64,000 nucleotides of DNA, taken from the NCBI GenBank assembly GCA_029259745.1, contig JAJDEO010000063.1, positions 310,001 through 374,000 on the forward strand, read 5' to 3'. The notes under the pieces are model-generated. The model made no database searches. It worked only from the letters and a program-made list of their open reading frames with translations, and was not told the DNA's origin. The DNA is from Planctomycetota bacterium. Lineage in GTDB: Bacteria > Planctomycetota > B15-G4. This document shows, one piece after another, positions 8,487 to 17,411 of this stretch. Both the position numbers and the translations under genes were made by a program. How positions within the stretch are numbered: the first letter of the stretch is position 1; every line of letters begins with the position of its first letter.

Positions 8487-11400
8487 GTGGCGTCGATCCC
8501 CGTTCGCGATCACCTCCGCGCTGTCCTCGTGCTCGTCGCGCTCGCTGTCCAGGTCGTCGCCCAGACAGGCGAGCCGGAACAGAACACGGAGCCGGCGCCG
8601 GCCGAGCAGGCGGTGCCAGGCGAGCAGCCCGCAACGCCCGTCTCGACGCTCGACCGCACGCTCACCCACGCCGTCGGGCTGGCCGACGTTGTCGCGGAGC
8701 TGCACGGCACGTGGTCGATGGTGGCCGACCCGGGAGCGCTCGGGTTCGTCGACAACTGGCAGGACGCGCTCACGGCGGGCGAGCCGCCCTTCGAGGGCGC
8801 CGAGGTCTTCGAGGTCGAGATCCCCGGGCCGCTCGAGCAGGTGCGGACGCACGTGTCCTACGACGGCGTCGTCTGGCACGCGCACACGTTCACGGCTCCC
8901 GACGCCTGGCCCGCCGGTCGGCTGCGTCTGCACTTCGAGCGAGTCAACTATGCCTGTCGCGTCTGGCTCGACGGCGAGTGGATCGGCGATCACGAGGGCG
9001 GCTACGCGCCGTTCCAGTTCGACGTCTCGGAGCACTGCAAGCCGGGTGCCGAGAACCGGCTCGTCGTGATGGTCATCGACCCCGGCGCGACCGAGACGTT
9101 CGGCATGACGCTGAAGACGACGCCGCACGCGAAGGAGAGCTGGTACCACAACTGGGGCGGAATCGTCGGCGACGTCACGCTGCGGGTCCTCCCGACGATG
9201 CAGATCGACAAGCCGCTGATCGCGCATGCGCCCGAAGGTGTCATCGAGGCGCGCGTGACGATGAGCCGCAGTGACGGCGAGCCGTCGCGTCCGGTCGAGG
9301 CGACGCTTGTCGTGCGCGCTGCCGACGGTGCGGAGGTGGCACGCGTCGCGCAGGTGGTGGAGATCGGCGTCGAGACCGTGCTGTGGCGCGGACAGGCGCA
9401 GCTTCCGCATGTCACGCCGCTCGCCGACGCGACGCCGCTCGCCGCCTGGCACCCGTCGTCCCCGCATCTCTACGACGTCGAGCTGTCCGTCGACGGACGT
9501 CCCATCGCCCGCGCAACGACGGGCGCGCGCACCTTCACGCTCGACGAACGCGGACTGACGCTCAACGGCGAGCCGCACATCGCGAAGGCGGTGCTCTACC
9601 AGCCGCACCACACAGGCCTGGGCGGGATGCCGCCGGGCGACGACGCTCTCGAAGCCGAGGTGCGCGAGATCCTCACCGCCGGGTTCGACATGGTGCGCGT
9701 GCACGTCGCCCCCGCGGAGCCGGCGTTCCTCGATGCCGCCGATCGCCTCGGATTGCTCGTCCTCGAAGAGCCGGCGATCGGTTGGGTGGACGACGATCCC
9801 GCGCTGCTCGAGCGCCTCGAAAGCGAGGTGCGCTGGATGGTCGAACGCGATCAGCACCGCGCCTGCATCGTCATGTGGGGCGTGCTGAACGAGCTGTCGG
9901 GAACGGCGTATCGCTACGCGGCGCAGCTTATGGATGCGATGCAACAGATCGACCTGTCGCGTCCGATCCTCGAAGACTCCGGTGGGTTCTTCCGCGGCGG
10001 ACGCTACTGGCCGGCCTTCCACTCGGAGCTGCCGAGCGCCTCGCGTCATCCGATGGTTGACGAACACTATTACCCGCCGTACCCGCTCCCACCCGATGAA
10101 TGGCAACGCCTCGCGAACCACTCGGTCGCCGGGGCGCCGACTTTCGCCTCGGAGTTCGGCTACGGCGCGTTGCTCGATGCCCCGCGTGCGAACACCGGCT
10201 TCGCCGATCGCAAGATCTGGAGCGACGAGCGGATCCTCTTCGCGGGCATGCGCGGTGCGTCGCGTCGGGCGCGCAAGCGCGGCGACGGCTGGGCGCCGGA
10301 CCCCGGGCGTGCGTGGATCGACGCGGCCCAGCAGCTTCACGCCGACGCGGCCGAGGACCTCATCGAGGCTCTGCGCGTCAATCCCAATCTCGCGCTGCTC
10401 TGCTACACGCAATGGCGCGCCGTGTCGAAGGAGCCGAGCGCGGGCGTGCTCGCGCCGTGGGGTGAGCGTCGGCCGGTCTTCGAGCGCCTGCGTGCCGCGT
10501 TGAGTCCGCTGGCCGTGGTCGTCGAGCCCCAGCGGTCGTCTTGGCGACCCGGCGAGAAGGCGAGTTGGAACGTGCACGTCATCAACGACACGCGCGAGAC
10601 GCTCGAGGGCGAGTTGGCCTTCGGTGAACTCGGTTCGCGCGGGAAGTCGTTCACACGCAACGGCGCCTTCGCGCCCGGCATCACGACGGTCACGTTCGAC
10701 ATCGCGATCGGCACACACGCGCCGAACATGACGCTCGAGATGGCCGCCGTGGTGGCGACGGAGGGCTTCGAGATGCGCGATGAGTCCGTGGTGCGTTCGA
10801 CGCCCGTCGTCGCACGGCGAAACTTCTCGCGCCTGGTGGGAGGCCCCGACATCCGCCCTGTCGAAGTGCGGGTCTGGGTTCCCGACGATCACCCCGATGC
10901 CCTCGACTTCATCGACCGCGCGGGGTTCTCGCTCGCGTCACCGGGCGACGGTGCCCACGTCGTGATGCTCGTCCATCCCCAGGACATCGCGTCGGTGCTG
11001 ACGTTCGCCGAACGAATGCGCGTCTGGCATTTCGTGCGCAACGGTGGCGTCGCGATCGTGCTCGGTGACAACCCCGCCGAGGTCGGGCTCGGGCGGCTGC
11101 TCGGCGCGGCGCGCGGCGTCTCGACGCTCGCGGCGTTCCCCGTCGATCTGCACCTCGCACCGGCTGCCGGGAACTTCATGGGACGCGTGCATGTCGCGCG
11201 CCGCCATCGTCTCGGCGGCTTCGTCCCCGAGGGTCTCGAGCGCAACCCGCGTGAGATCGAGGTTGCTCTCATGGGACGCGGCGACGAGATGATCTCGCCC
11301 ACGGTGATGGTCGCCGAAACGACCGTGGAGAACCTGCGCGCTGCGATCATGACGCTCAGTCATCTCGGTGACGAACGTGGCATGCCGCTCGTCGATGTGC

Positions 11401-12056
11401 CTTACGGCACGGGGATCTTCCGCTTCGTCGGCCTGCCGCTGCTCGAGCCACTCTTCGACGAGCCGGACGCGTACCGCGAGCGCGTGCTCGCCGAGCTCAT
11501 GACGTTCGATCTCGGCCAACATCTCCCGCGTTCGCCCGCCAAGCTGCCCAAGCTGCCCGGCGGGCTCGTCGACGCGCTGGCCGCCGGTTCGGCCGTGATC
11601 GAGGAGGCTGTGGCGCTCGGCGATCGTCTCTCCCCGACGACGTCGGCAGGCGGGCGTCCGGCGCTCGCCGACGACTACCGGCTGCCGTTGCTCGGTCGCA
11701 ACGCCGCGATTGCCGCCGCGCTCGACGGGCGTCCCGACGAGGCGCGTGCGTTGATCGAGCAGGCGGCGTTGAGCATCGCGCACCGCGAGTTCGCGTCCAC
11801 GTACGTCACCGTCGAGGAGCGCTTGCTCCGCGGCCTCGAGGCGCTCAGCGTGACGAGTACGGATCTCGATGTCGCGCTCGCCGACGCCTCGGTCGATTGG
11901 GATCTCGCGGTGCGGATCCTCGAGCACTGGACACGCGCCACCGTTCACTGGACTCGCGGCGAGCATGAGGTGGCGATCGACTGGCTCGGGCGCGCCGAGC
12001 TCATGATGATCGAAGCCAAGGGTGCGGGCTTTCCCGCACGAGGAGAATCGCGTTGA
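8487..12056 (+). CDS. Secreted glycoside hydrolase family 2 enzyme with C-terminal GATase-like domain
   Basis: A 1189-residue exported enzyme of the GH2 type (beta-galactosidase, glucuronidase or mannosidase class). After a signal peptide ending near AVQVVAQ there is a jelly-roll sugar-binding domain (VWLDGEWIGDHEGGYAPF), an immunoglobulin-like domain, then a TIM barrel. The acid/base is Glu469 in WGVLNEL and the nucleophile is Glu556 in FASEFGYG, each with family-typical surroundings. From about residue 780 on, a segment resembling class I glutamine amidotransferase-like or ThuA-type folds follows (VRVWVPDDHPDALDF), and the C-terminal 200 residues look helical. Substrate unknown. The GTG start directly precedes the signal peptide. 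The stop overlaps the next ATG. Confidence 0.85.
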   Translation: MASIPVRDHLRAVLVLVALAVQVVAQTGEPEQNTEPAPAEQAVPGEQPATPVSTLDRTLTHAVGLADVVAELHGTWSMVADPGALGFVDNWQDALTAGEPPFEGAEVFEVEIPGPLEQVRTHVSYDGVVWHAHTFTAPDAWPAGRLRLHFERVNYACRVWLDGEWIGDHEGGYAPFQFDVSEHCKPGAENRLVVMVIDPGATETFGMTLKTTPHAKESWYHNWGGIVGDVTLRVLPTMQIDKPLIAHAPEGVIEARVTMSRSDGEPSRPVEATLVVRAADGAEVARVAQVVEIGVETVLWRGQAQLPHVTPLADATPLAAWHPSSPHLYDVELSVDGRPIARATTGARTFTLDERGLTLNGEPHIAKAVLYQPHHTGLGGMPPGDDALEAEVREILTAGFDMVRVHVAPAEPAFLDAADRLGLLVLEEPAIGWVDDDPALLERLESEVRWMVERDQHRACIVMWGVLNELSGTAYRYAAQLMDAMQQIDLSRPILEDSGGFFRGGRYWPAFHSELPSASRHPMVDEHYYPPYPLPPDEWQRLANHSVAGAPTFASEFGYGALLDAPRANTGFADRKIWSDERILFAGMRGASRRARKRGDGWAPDPGRAWIDAAQQLHADAAEDLIEALRVNPNLALLCYTQWRAVSKEPSAGVLAPWGERRPVFERLRAALSPLAVVVEPQRSSWRPGEKASWNVHVINDTRETLEGELAFGELGSRGKSFTRNGAFAPGITTVTFDIAIGTHAPNMTLEMAAVVATEGFEMRDESVVRSTPVVARRNFSRLVGGPDIRPVEVRVWVPDDHPDALDFIDRAGFSLASPGDGAHVVMLVHPQDIASVLTFAERMRVWHFVRNGGVAIVLGDNPAEVGLGRLLGAARGVSTLAAFPVDLHLAPAAGNFMGRVHVARRHRLGGFVPEGLERNPREIEVALMGRGDEMISPTVMVAETTVENLRAAIMTLSHLGDERGMPLVDVPYGTGIFRFVGLPLLEPLFDEPDAYRERVLAELMTFDLGQHLPRSPAKLPKLPGGLVDALAAGSAVIEEAVALGDRLSPTTSAGGRPALADDYRLPLLGRNAAIAAALDGRPDEARALIEQAALSIAHREFASTYVTVEERLLRGLEALSVTSTDLDVALADASVDWDLAVRILEHWTRATVHWTRGEHEVAIDWLGRAELMMIEAKGAGFPARGESR

Positions 12057-12505
12057 TGATTCGTGCGTTGGTCCTGCTTTCGTTCGCGCTCACGTTGACG
12101 TCGTGTGGGCTCGTGACGTCCCCCGAGCCCGTCGACTTCACGTCGTACTCGCTGGGCGATGTCCCCATCGACGAAGCCTCCGACATCGTGCAAACGGTGA
12201 CACGGCGCTTCAGCGTCGAACGCTTCGGCGGGCTCGAGTTCACGTGGGATCCCACCACGCGCAACCTCTCGCTCGATCCGGTCTACGACGCGACGCGCCG
12301 CATGACGCTCTTCGTCCACGTCGAGCGAGCGCCGGACGCCACGGAGACGAACGCGGAGATCCTCGCGCTCGTGGAGACCTTGCTCGCCGGCATCGCGAAC
12401 GTCGAGTGGGGCGAGCCGAAGAAGGACGTCTACCTCGAAGAGCTGCTCTACCAGGCCTACGTCGACGAGATCCTCACGCGCCGCGAAGCCGTGCCGACGC
12501 CCTGA
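12053..12505 (+). CDS. Small lipoprotein of unknown function
   Basis: A 150-residue exported protein with a clear lipobox (LTLTSC, Cys18). The mature part is acidic with alternating strands and helices and no recognised motif. Its ATG overlaps the GH2 stop (ATGA), so it is co-translated with that enzyme and may be its membrane partner; this is inference from position only. The next gene, a sulfatase-like membrane protein, begins 92 bases downstream in the same direction. Confidence 0.72.
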   Translation: MMIRALVLLSFALTLTSCGLVTSPEPVDFTSYSLGDVPIDEASDIVQTVTRRFSVERFGGLEFTWDPTTRNLSLDPVYDATRRMTLFVHVERAPDATETNAEILALVETLLAGIANVEWGEPKKDVYLEELLYQAYVDEILTRREAVPTP

Positions 12506-12597
12506 CTCGGGCCCGGTCCACAGGGTTCTGAGTAGGACCACAGGCGGGGCGGAGTACACTGAGCCTCGTCGCCGCTCTCTTTCCTGCACGAGTCCCC

Positions 12598-15348
12598 GTG
12601 AACATTCCGACCCGCCGGCAACGGACCCGCAAGGCCACGATGGCTCTCGGTCTGGGCGCCGCGGTGACCATCGCGGCAGCCGTGCTGCTCGTGGCGGTGT
12701 TGCAGCGCGACACAGGCACGTTCGAGGTCGACGCCCGGCGCGACATGCTGCTCGAGCGCGAGCGCGTCGCGCTGCTCGAAGGTTTCGGCCAGCGCACCAA
12801 GATGGAGGTCTGGCACGACGCCCAGGCCACGAACCCCGATCGCGACGAGATCGGGATCGTGCTGGGTCGCGAGTCGCGACTGCGCTGGCGCGTCGCCGCG
12901 CGCGGTGGGGTCTTCCGCGCCAAGGTCGCGCGCTTGATGCCGCGTCCGGTGCCGGCGCCGGGTGCGTCTGACACGCCGCTCGGGCGTGCCGTCGAGCTTG
13001 CTGCCGATGAACTCCCGCTCCAGGTGAGCGTCGCGGGGGCCCGGTTTACCGAAGGCGAGGGTGAGCTGCGCGGACCGTCGAGCAGTGGCGGCCCGGAGCG
13101 CGATGACACGACGTGGTTCGAGGGTCGCGACCGCGTGGCCGACCTTCCCGCGGTGGTCGTCGACGTTCCCGGAGCGGCCGCGCAGTCTGCGGTGGTGCCG
13201 CTGCACTGGCACGAGGGCCCCGCGAGGGAGATCGAACTCGCCTTGCCGGACGGGGCCGAGGTGATCGAGATCCGCGTGACGTCGCCGGCGGGTTTCCCGC
13301 AGAACGCAGCCGTGTTGTTGCTGTCGCCGCGCGTCGAGATGAAGCCGATTCACATCAAGCGGGAGTCGCACCCCCTGCACTACCGCGAGACGACGGCTCG
13401 CCTTCTGGCGTCGGTCAAGCCCGTCCCGCCGAAAGAGCGCATCGTGCGTATGGGAAAGCGTTTCACCGAGACCACGCCGGACGCCGAGGGCGAATGGGTC
13501 TTCGAGGGTGACGTGGACGCGCTCGTGTCGTTCGGCGGGCGGACCGGGCGTCCAGCGATCGCGCTTGCGGGCCAGTCGTCCCTCGATCTCGCCGTCGACA
13601 TCAACGCGGGCACCACGCTCGAGACAGCGCTGGCGCTCGACGACCGGCTCGCGCCCGGAACGAGCGTCACCCTGGAGGTGCTCGTCGATCAGGAGCTCGT
13701 CGCCACGGAGGTGATCGACTCGATCGCCTGGCGCGACGTCGCGATCCCGCTCGGAAAGTGGGCCGGCATCGACCGCACGCTGACGCTGCGGATCGGCACA
13801 TCGTCGGTGGCGCCGGGACGTGTGCCGCGGCAAGAGGTCGACTTCGTGCAGATCAAGTTCGTGACGGTCGACTATGAACTCACGGCGCCGCGCATCGGTC
13901 TGGCGAACCCCGTGCTCTCGGAGCCGGCGTCGCGTCCGCGGCGCGAGGCCACGCCGACGACCCCGAGCGTCATCATCGTCCACGTCGAAACGCTGCGTGC
14001 CGACGTGCTGCCCATGTACGGCGGCAAGCACAAGGACCTCACGCCGAACCTCGACCTGCTCGCCGATCGTTCCGTCGTCTGGGACGTCGCCATCGCGCCG
14101 AGTCCGTGGACGGCGCCGAGCACGGCCACGCTCTTCACGGGGCTGCCGCCGGCCGCGCACGGTGTCGTCGATCACCACCGCATGGTGCTGCCGGCGAGCG
14201 TACCGACGCTGCCCGAGCGCGCCCGCGCCCACGGCATCCCGAGCGGCGTGTTCATCGCCAACGACATTCTCACGGGCGAGGCCGGCTTCTCTCGCGGCGC
14301 GACGTCCTACGTCGAGCTGCCGTACTTCAACGCCCGCCAGGTCACGGCCCTCGCCGAGGGCTTTCTCGACAACCACGTCGGCCAGCAGTTCCTGCTCGTC
14401 CTGCACTACTGGGACCCACATCACCACTTCCTCGCGCCTGAGGGCTGGCGCGACCGCTACGTCGAGCCGGCACTGCAGGACCACGACTTCTTCGGAGCCA
14501 GTGCACGCCTCGTCAACGCGATGGGCGCCGGCGAGACGGTTGCGATGGATGCACCCGACGTGCGCGCGCTGCGCCAGCGCTACCTCGGTGACATCGCGTA
14601 TCTCGACACGCAGATGGGGCGTCTGTTCGAGGCGCTCGAGGAGCGCGGCATCGACGACTCGACGGTCGTCATCTTCACGTCCGACCACGGCGAGGAGTTT
14701 TTCGAGCACGGCATGTTCGGCCACGGCTCGAACGTCTACGACGAGAGCCTGCGCGTGCCGCTGATGATCGATGCGCCCGGCGGCCAGTTCGGGCCCGCGC
14801 GGCGCGTCCCCGAGGTGGTGGGGACGGGTGGAATCCACGCCACGGTGCTCGAGATGCTCGGCATCGACGCCTCCGACGACGCCCTGATCCCGGCGCTCAC
14901 GTTCCGCGACGAAGGTCTGCCGCACGCCGTCGGTGAAACGCGCAAGGGCATCGCGAACGATGGCCGCGGCGACCCGCTGCGGCGCGAGATCTTCGCGCTG
15001 CGCACCAACGATCACCTCCTCATCCGCCGCCATCCCGTCGCCAGCGAGGGCGCGGACGCGGAGATCGAATACACGCTCTACGACCTCACCATCAACCCCG
15101 AGGCCACACAGCCGCTCGCGGCCCCGGAGGTCCGCCCGGCGTTCGGCGAGGCCAAGAAGCTCCTCGAGGCCGCCGACGACTGGGCCGAGCAGAATCGCGC
15201 CTCGGGTCTGGCGCCCGGTCTGGGGAGCGACACTCTCGATACGCTCAAGAGGATCGGATACATCGACATCGGCGACGATGGTGACAAGGACGAGGAAGGC
15301 GAGGGCGTGGGCGCCAAAGAAGACGGGGACGCCGAGAAAGACCGCTGA
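12598..15348 (+). CDS. Membrane-anchored sulfatase-like protein with large N-terminal domain
   Basis: A 916-residue protein with a GTG start, a positively charged N-terminus and one membrane helix (about residues 15-35). Residues 40-440 form a beta-rich extracytoplasmic region of unknown role. The alkaline-phosphatase-superfamily domain spans about 455-900: VIIVHVETLRAD, then PWTAPSTATLFTG, LVLHYWDPHHH and FTSDHGEEF. The nucleophile position holds Thr505 (T-A-P-S-T), again without the sulfatase Cys/Ser or Arg. The C-terminal 20 residues are Asp/Glu-rich. It is the second Thr-type sulfatase relative within 8 kb, in the same island as the GH2 enzyme, suggesting joint action on a substituted polysaccharide or envelope polymer (inference). 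Confidence 0.8.
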   Translation: MNIPTRRQRTRKATMALGLGAAVTIAAAVLLVAVLQRDTGTFEVDARRDMLLERERVALLEGFGQRTKMEVWHDAQATNPDRDEIGIVLGRESRLRWRVAARGGVFRAKVARLMPRPVPAPGASDTPLGRAVELAADELPLQVSVAGARFTEGEGELRGPSSSGGPERDDTTWFEGRDRVADLPAVVVDVPGAAAQSAVVPLHWHEGPAREIELALPDGAEVIEIRVTSPAGFPQNAAVLLLSPRVEMKPIHIKRESHPLHYRETTARLLASVKPVPPKERIVRMGKRFTETTPDAEGEWVFEGDVDALVSFGGRTGRPAIALAGQSSLDLAVDINAGTTLETALALDDRLAPGTSVTLEVLVDQELVATEVIDSIAWRDVAIPLGKWAGIDRTLTLRIGTSSVAPGRVPRQEVDFVQIKFVTVDYELTAPRIGLANPVLSEPASRPRREATPTTPSVIIVHVETLRADVLPMYGGKHKDLTPNLDLLADRSVVWDVAIAPSPWTAPSTATLFTGLPPAAHGVVDHHRMVLPASVPTLPERARAHGIPSGVFIANDILTGEAGFSRGATSYVELPYFNARQVTALAEGFLDNHVGQQFLLVLHYWDPHHHFLAPEGWRDRYVEPALQDHDFFGASARLVNAMGAGETVAMDAPDVRALRQRYLGDIAYLDTQMGRLFEALEERGIDDSTVVIFTSDHGEEFFEHGMFGHGSNVYDESLRVPLMIDAPGGQFGPARRVPEVVGTGGIHATVLEMLGIDASDDALIPALTFRDEGLPHAVGETRKGIANDGRGDPLRREIFALRTNDHLLIRRHPVASEGADAEIEYTLYDLTINPEATQPLAAPEVRPAFGEAKKLLEAADDWAEQNRASGLAPGLGSDTLDTLKRIGYIDIGDDGDKDEEGEGVGAKEDGDAEKDR

Positions 15349-15351
15349 GCG

Positions 15352-16647
15352 CTACGGCGCACCGGCTGCGCTGTAGATGGTGACGACCGAGGGCCCGGTC
15401 GCGAGGGGCGTCATCGCGGTGTCGATGATCAAGCCTTGCAGCGGGACGTCCACGACGTCGAACCCGATGGGCAACGTCGGGACCGTGATCGAGATCTCGA
15501 GTGGGTCTTCCGAGGGCGCCGTCGTGAGCGGGATCGTGATGAGCGGCAGGCCGAGGTTAAGGGTGAGCTGCGAGGCGGGAAGGTAGAGGCTCGCGCCGAG
15601 GTCGGATCCCAGGAGCAGCGAGACGAAGTCACCGGTGGCGACCGAGAAGGACAGGTCGACCGAGTCGCCTTCGGTGACGAAGCTCGTCGTCGTCAGGCTG
15701 CGCGCGGCGTCGCCGAGCGCTTGCACCGTTCCAGGCGCGGCCTCGATCGGAGCTCCGGCACTTCCCGGGTTGCCAGCGCAGCTCGCCGGCACCGTGCCGC
15801 CGGCGCCGCCGCCGCCGCCCGTGTTGCGCAGGCGCACGATCGAGCCGGCGCCGAAGTCGTCCACGACGAGACCTGCGCCGCCGTCCTGTCCGTCGAAGCA
15901 GAGGTCGCCTTCACCGGCGCTGCCGCCCGCGCCGCCCGTGACCGTGCATTCGGAGAGGTAGACGACGGAGTTCTCGCGCGCGACGAAGCCCGGGCCGCCC
16001 GGTGCGGGTTGGACGACCGGGCCGAAGATGATCTGGCTCGCGTCGGGTCCGCTGCTTCCCGTGAAGACGGAGTCGTAGGCCGAGACGCGCGAGTCACCGG
16101 CGGAGAGGCCGGCCTGCGGAAAGTACTCGGGCGTCACATCACCTTGGTCGAACGCGACCCCGGCTGTGACCGAACAGGACGCGATGGAGACGGCGTCGCA
16201 GTCCTCGACGGTGATCGCCGCGCCATTGAAGCCTGCGATCGTGCAGTCTTCGATGTGCACGGGGCCGGCGCAGTCCTGGATGTGAAGAGACGGGATCGGA
16301 TCGACGATCTGGATGTCGAGAGTGAGCTGACGAACCACGACGCTCTGGTCGGCGGCCAGGTTCTGGATCGTCAGCGCTGGGCCCGAGAGCGTGAAGAGTC
16401 CGAACGAGAGGAGGGCGATCGTGTCGTCGATGCCGGAGATCGTCAGCGACTTGCCGTTGATCGTGGGGGTGCCGATGAGCGATTCGAGGATGACGATGTG
16501 ATCGCCGTCGACAGCGAGGTCGATGGCGCTTTGGACATCCGTGACGTCGCCGGTGGACCCGACGGTGATGATGTCCCCTTGGGCGGTTGCAGAGGGCGCG
16601 CTCGCGGCGACGAGAGCGATGAGGAGCGTGTGGCTCAGATTCGACAT
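15352..16647 (-). CDS. Secreted right-handed beta-helix protein
   Basis: A 431-residue exported protein with a signal peptide ending around SATAQ. The start of the mature part (DIITVGSTGDVTDVQSAIDLAVDGDHIVI) is the usual opening of pectin-lyase-like parallel beta-helix proteins of planctomycetes. Repeated strand-turn units follow (LHIQDCAGPVHIEDC and similar), with Gly-rich loops around residues 210-290. The last 110 residues form a beta module seen in several other secreted proteins of this window. No lyase catalytic residues could be recognised, so it may be structural or adhesive. It converges with the preceding sulfatase-like gene, with 3 bases between the stops. Confidence 0.75.
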   Translation of the reverse strand: MSNLSHTLLIALVAASAPSATAQGDIITVGSTGDVTDVQSAIDLAVDGDHIVILESLIGTPTINGKSLTISGIDDTIALLSFGLFTLSGPALTIQNLAADQSVVVRQLTLDIQIVDPIPSLHIQDCAGPVHIEDCTIAGFNGAAITVEDCDAVSIASCSVTAGVAFDQGDVTPEYFPQAGLSAGDSRVSAYDSVFTGSSGPDASQIIFGPVVQPAPGGPGFVARENSVVYLSECTVTGGAGGSAGEGDLCFDGQDGGAGLVVDDFGAGSIVRLRNTGGGGGAGGTVPASCAGNPGSAGAPIEAAPGTVQALGDAARSLTTTSFVTEGDSVDLSFSVATGDFVSLLLGSDLGASLYLPASQLTLNLGLPLITIPLTTAPSEDPLEISITVPTLPIGFDVVDVPLQGLIIDTAMTPLATGPSVVTIYSAAGAP

Positions 16648-16688
16648 GGCTGTTCTCCGTGAGGTGAATCAGGGCGCGGGCGTTCGAC

Positions 16689-17030
16689 TCACGGGCAGCG
16701 CGGCGCGCTGACGAGTGTGAGCGTCGAATGAAGCGTCGTTGGACCGTTGTGCGCGAAATGGCAACCGAGGTGTGCGTCGATATGAGGCGAGGAGCCCCTT
16801 GAACGCCTGAACGAGATCGGCCGTGGCCGTGGCGATAGGAGCAGCGGGCCGGCGGCGGATGCAACCAAGACGAGGTGGTCGCCGTCGGAGGCCGCATCGA
16901 TCCCGTCTCGGAGGCCGACGAAGTCGCCCGTCGGCCCGACGGTGATGACGTCGCCCTGACCGGCACCGGTCGTGACCGACACGACAAGCGAGACGGCGAA
17001 TGCGAGGAGCATGCGGCACGGGTTCGACAT
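16689..17030 (-). pseudogene. Truncated paralogue of the adjacent beta-helix gene
   Basis: A 113-codon frame beginning MSNPCRMLLAFAVSLVV, with a signal peptide and then DVITVGPTGDFVGLRDGIDA. The first 60 or so residues align with the start of the beta-helix gene next to it (same MSN start, same ITVG.TGD...DGDH pattern). After LVLVASAAG the frame turns into Arg/Ser/His-rich sequence without beta-helix repeats and soon stops. This looks like a decayed tandem duplicate of which only the 5' end remains. It could instead be a short expressed peptide, which is less likely. Confidence 0.6.
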
Positions 17031-17411
17031 TGGTTGTCCTTCCAGGGTCCCACGGGTGTGCGGCGGCGTTGAGCAGCCCTCACCCTTGCGTCGGGAACGG
17101 GATCGCTGGTCCCACGTCGCTCTGCCCGCGACGCTGGTCCTCGAGTCTCCCCATTGAGAATAGCGGAGATTCGAGCCGGCCGGAGCTCCGCCGCCGGCAG
17201 GCGTCGCGAGCGCACCGGCAGGCGAGCCCATCGCGGGAGCGTCGTCGCCCGTAGGTTGTTCGCGGCATCCGGTTCGCGGCAGGCAGTTCGCGCCATCCTG
17301 GTCTTCGCGGTGGCCCGTCTGCGGCTCCCGCGCTTCGCGGCTTGCTCGCACTCCACGCCGGATCTACGCTGCTCGCTCAATCGTCCGGTTTCGACCACCA
17401 GAGAGACATCC
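17031..17411. other. Intergenic region upstream of purA
   Basis: A 381-base gap between the decayed beta-helix copy and purA. The purA frame stays open upstream to about 17154, but that stretch is Arg-rich and lacks family similarity, so it is read as non-coding. The region should hold the promoter of the long purA-lpt operon; no clear promoter, riboswitch or hairpin was recognised. Confidence 0.5.

Noticed and set aside
8463..10892. Minus-strand open frame continuing upstream of the sulfatase-like gene
   Set aside because: It is antisense to the GH2 gene, Arg/Val/Asp-rich, lacks family similarity, and the signal peptide at 8462 marks the real start.
12457..15033. Minus-strand open frame of 858 codons
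   Set aside because: Antisense to the second sulfatase-like gene, with shadow-type composition and no recognisable motif.
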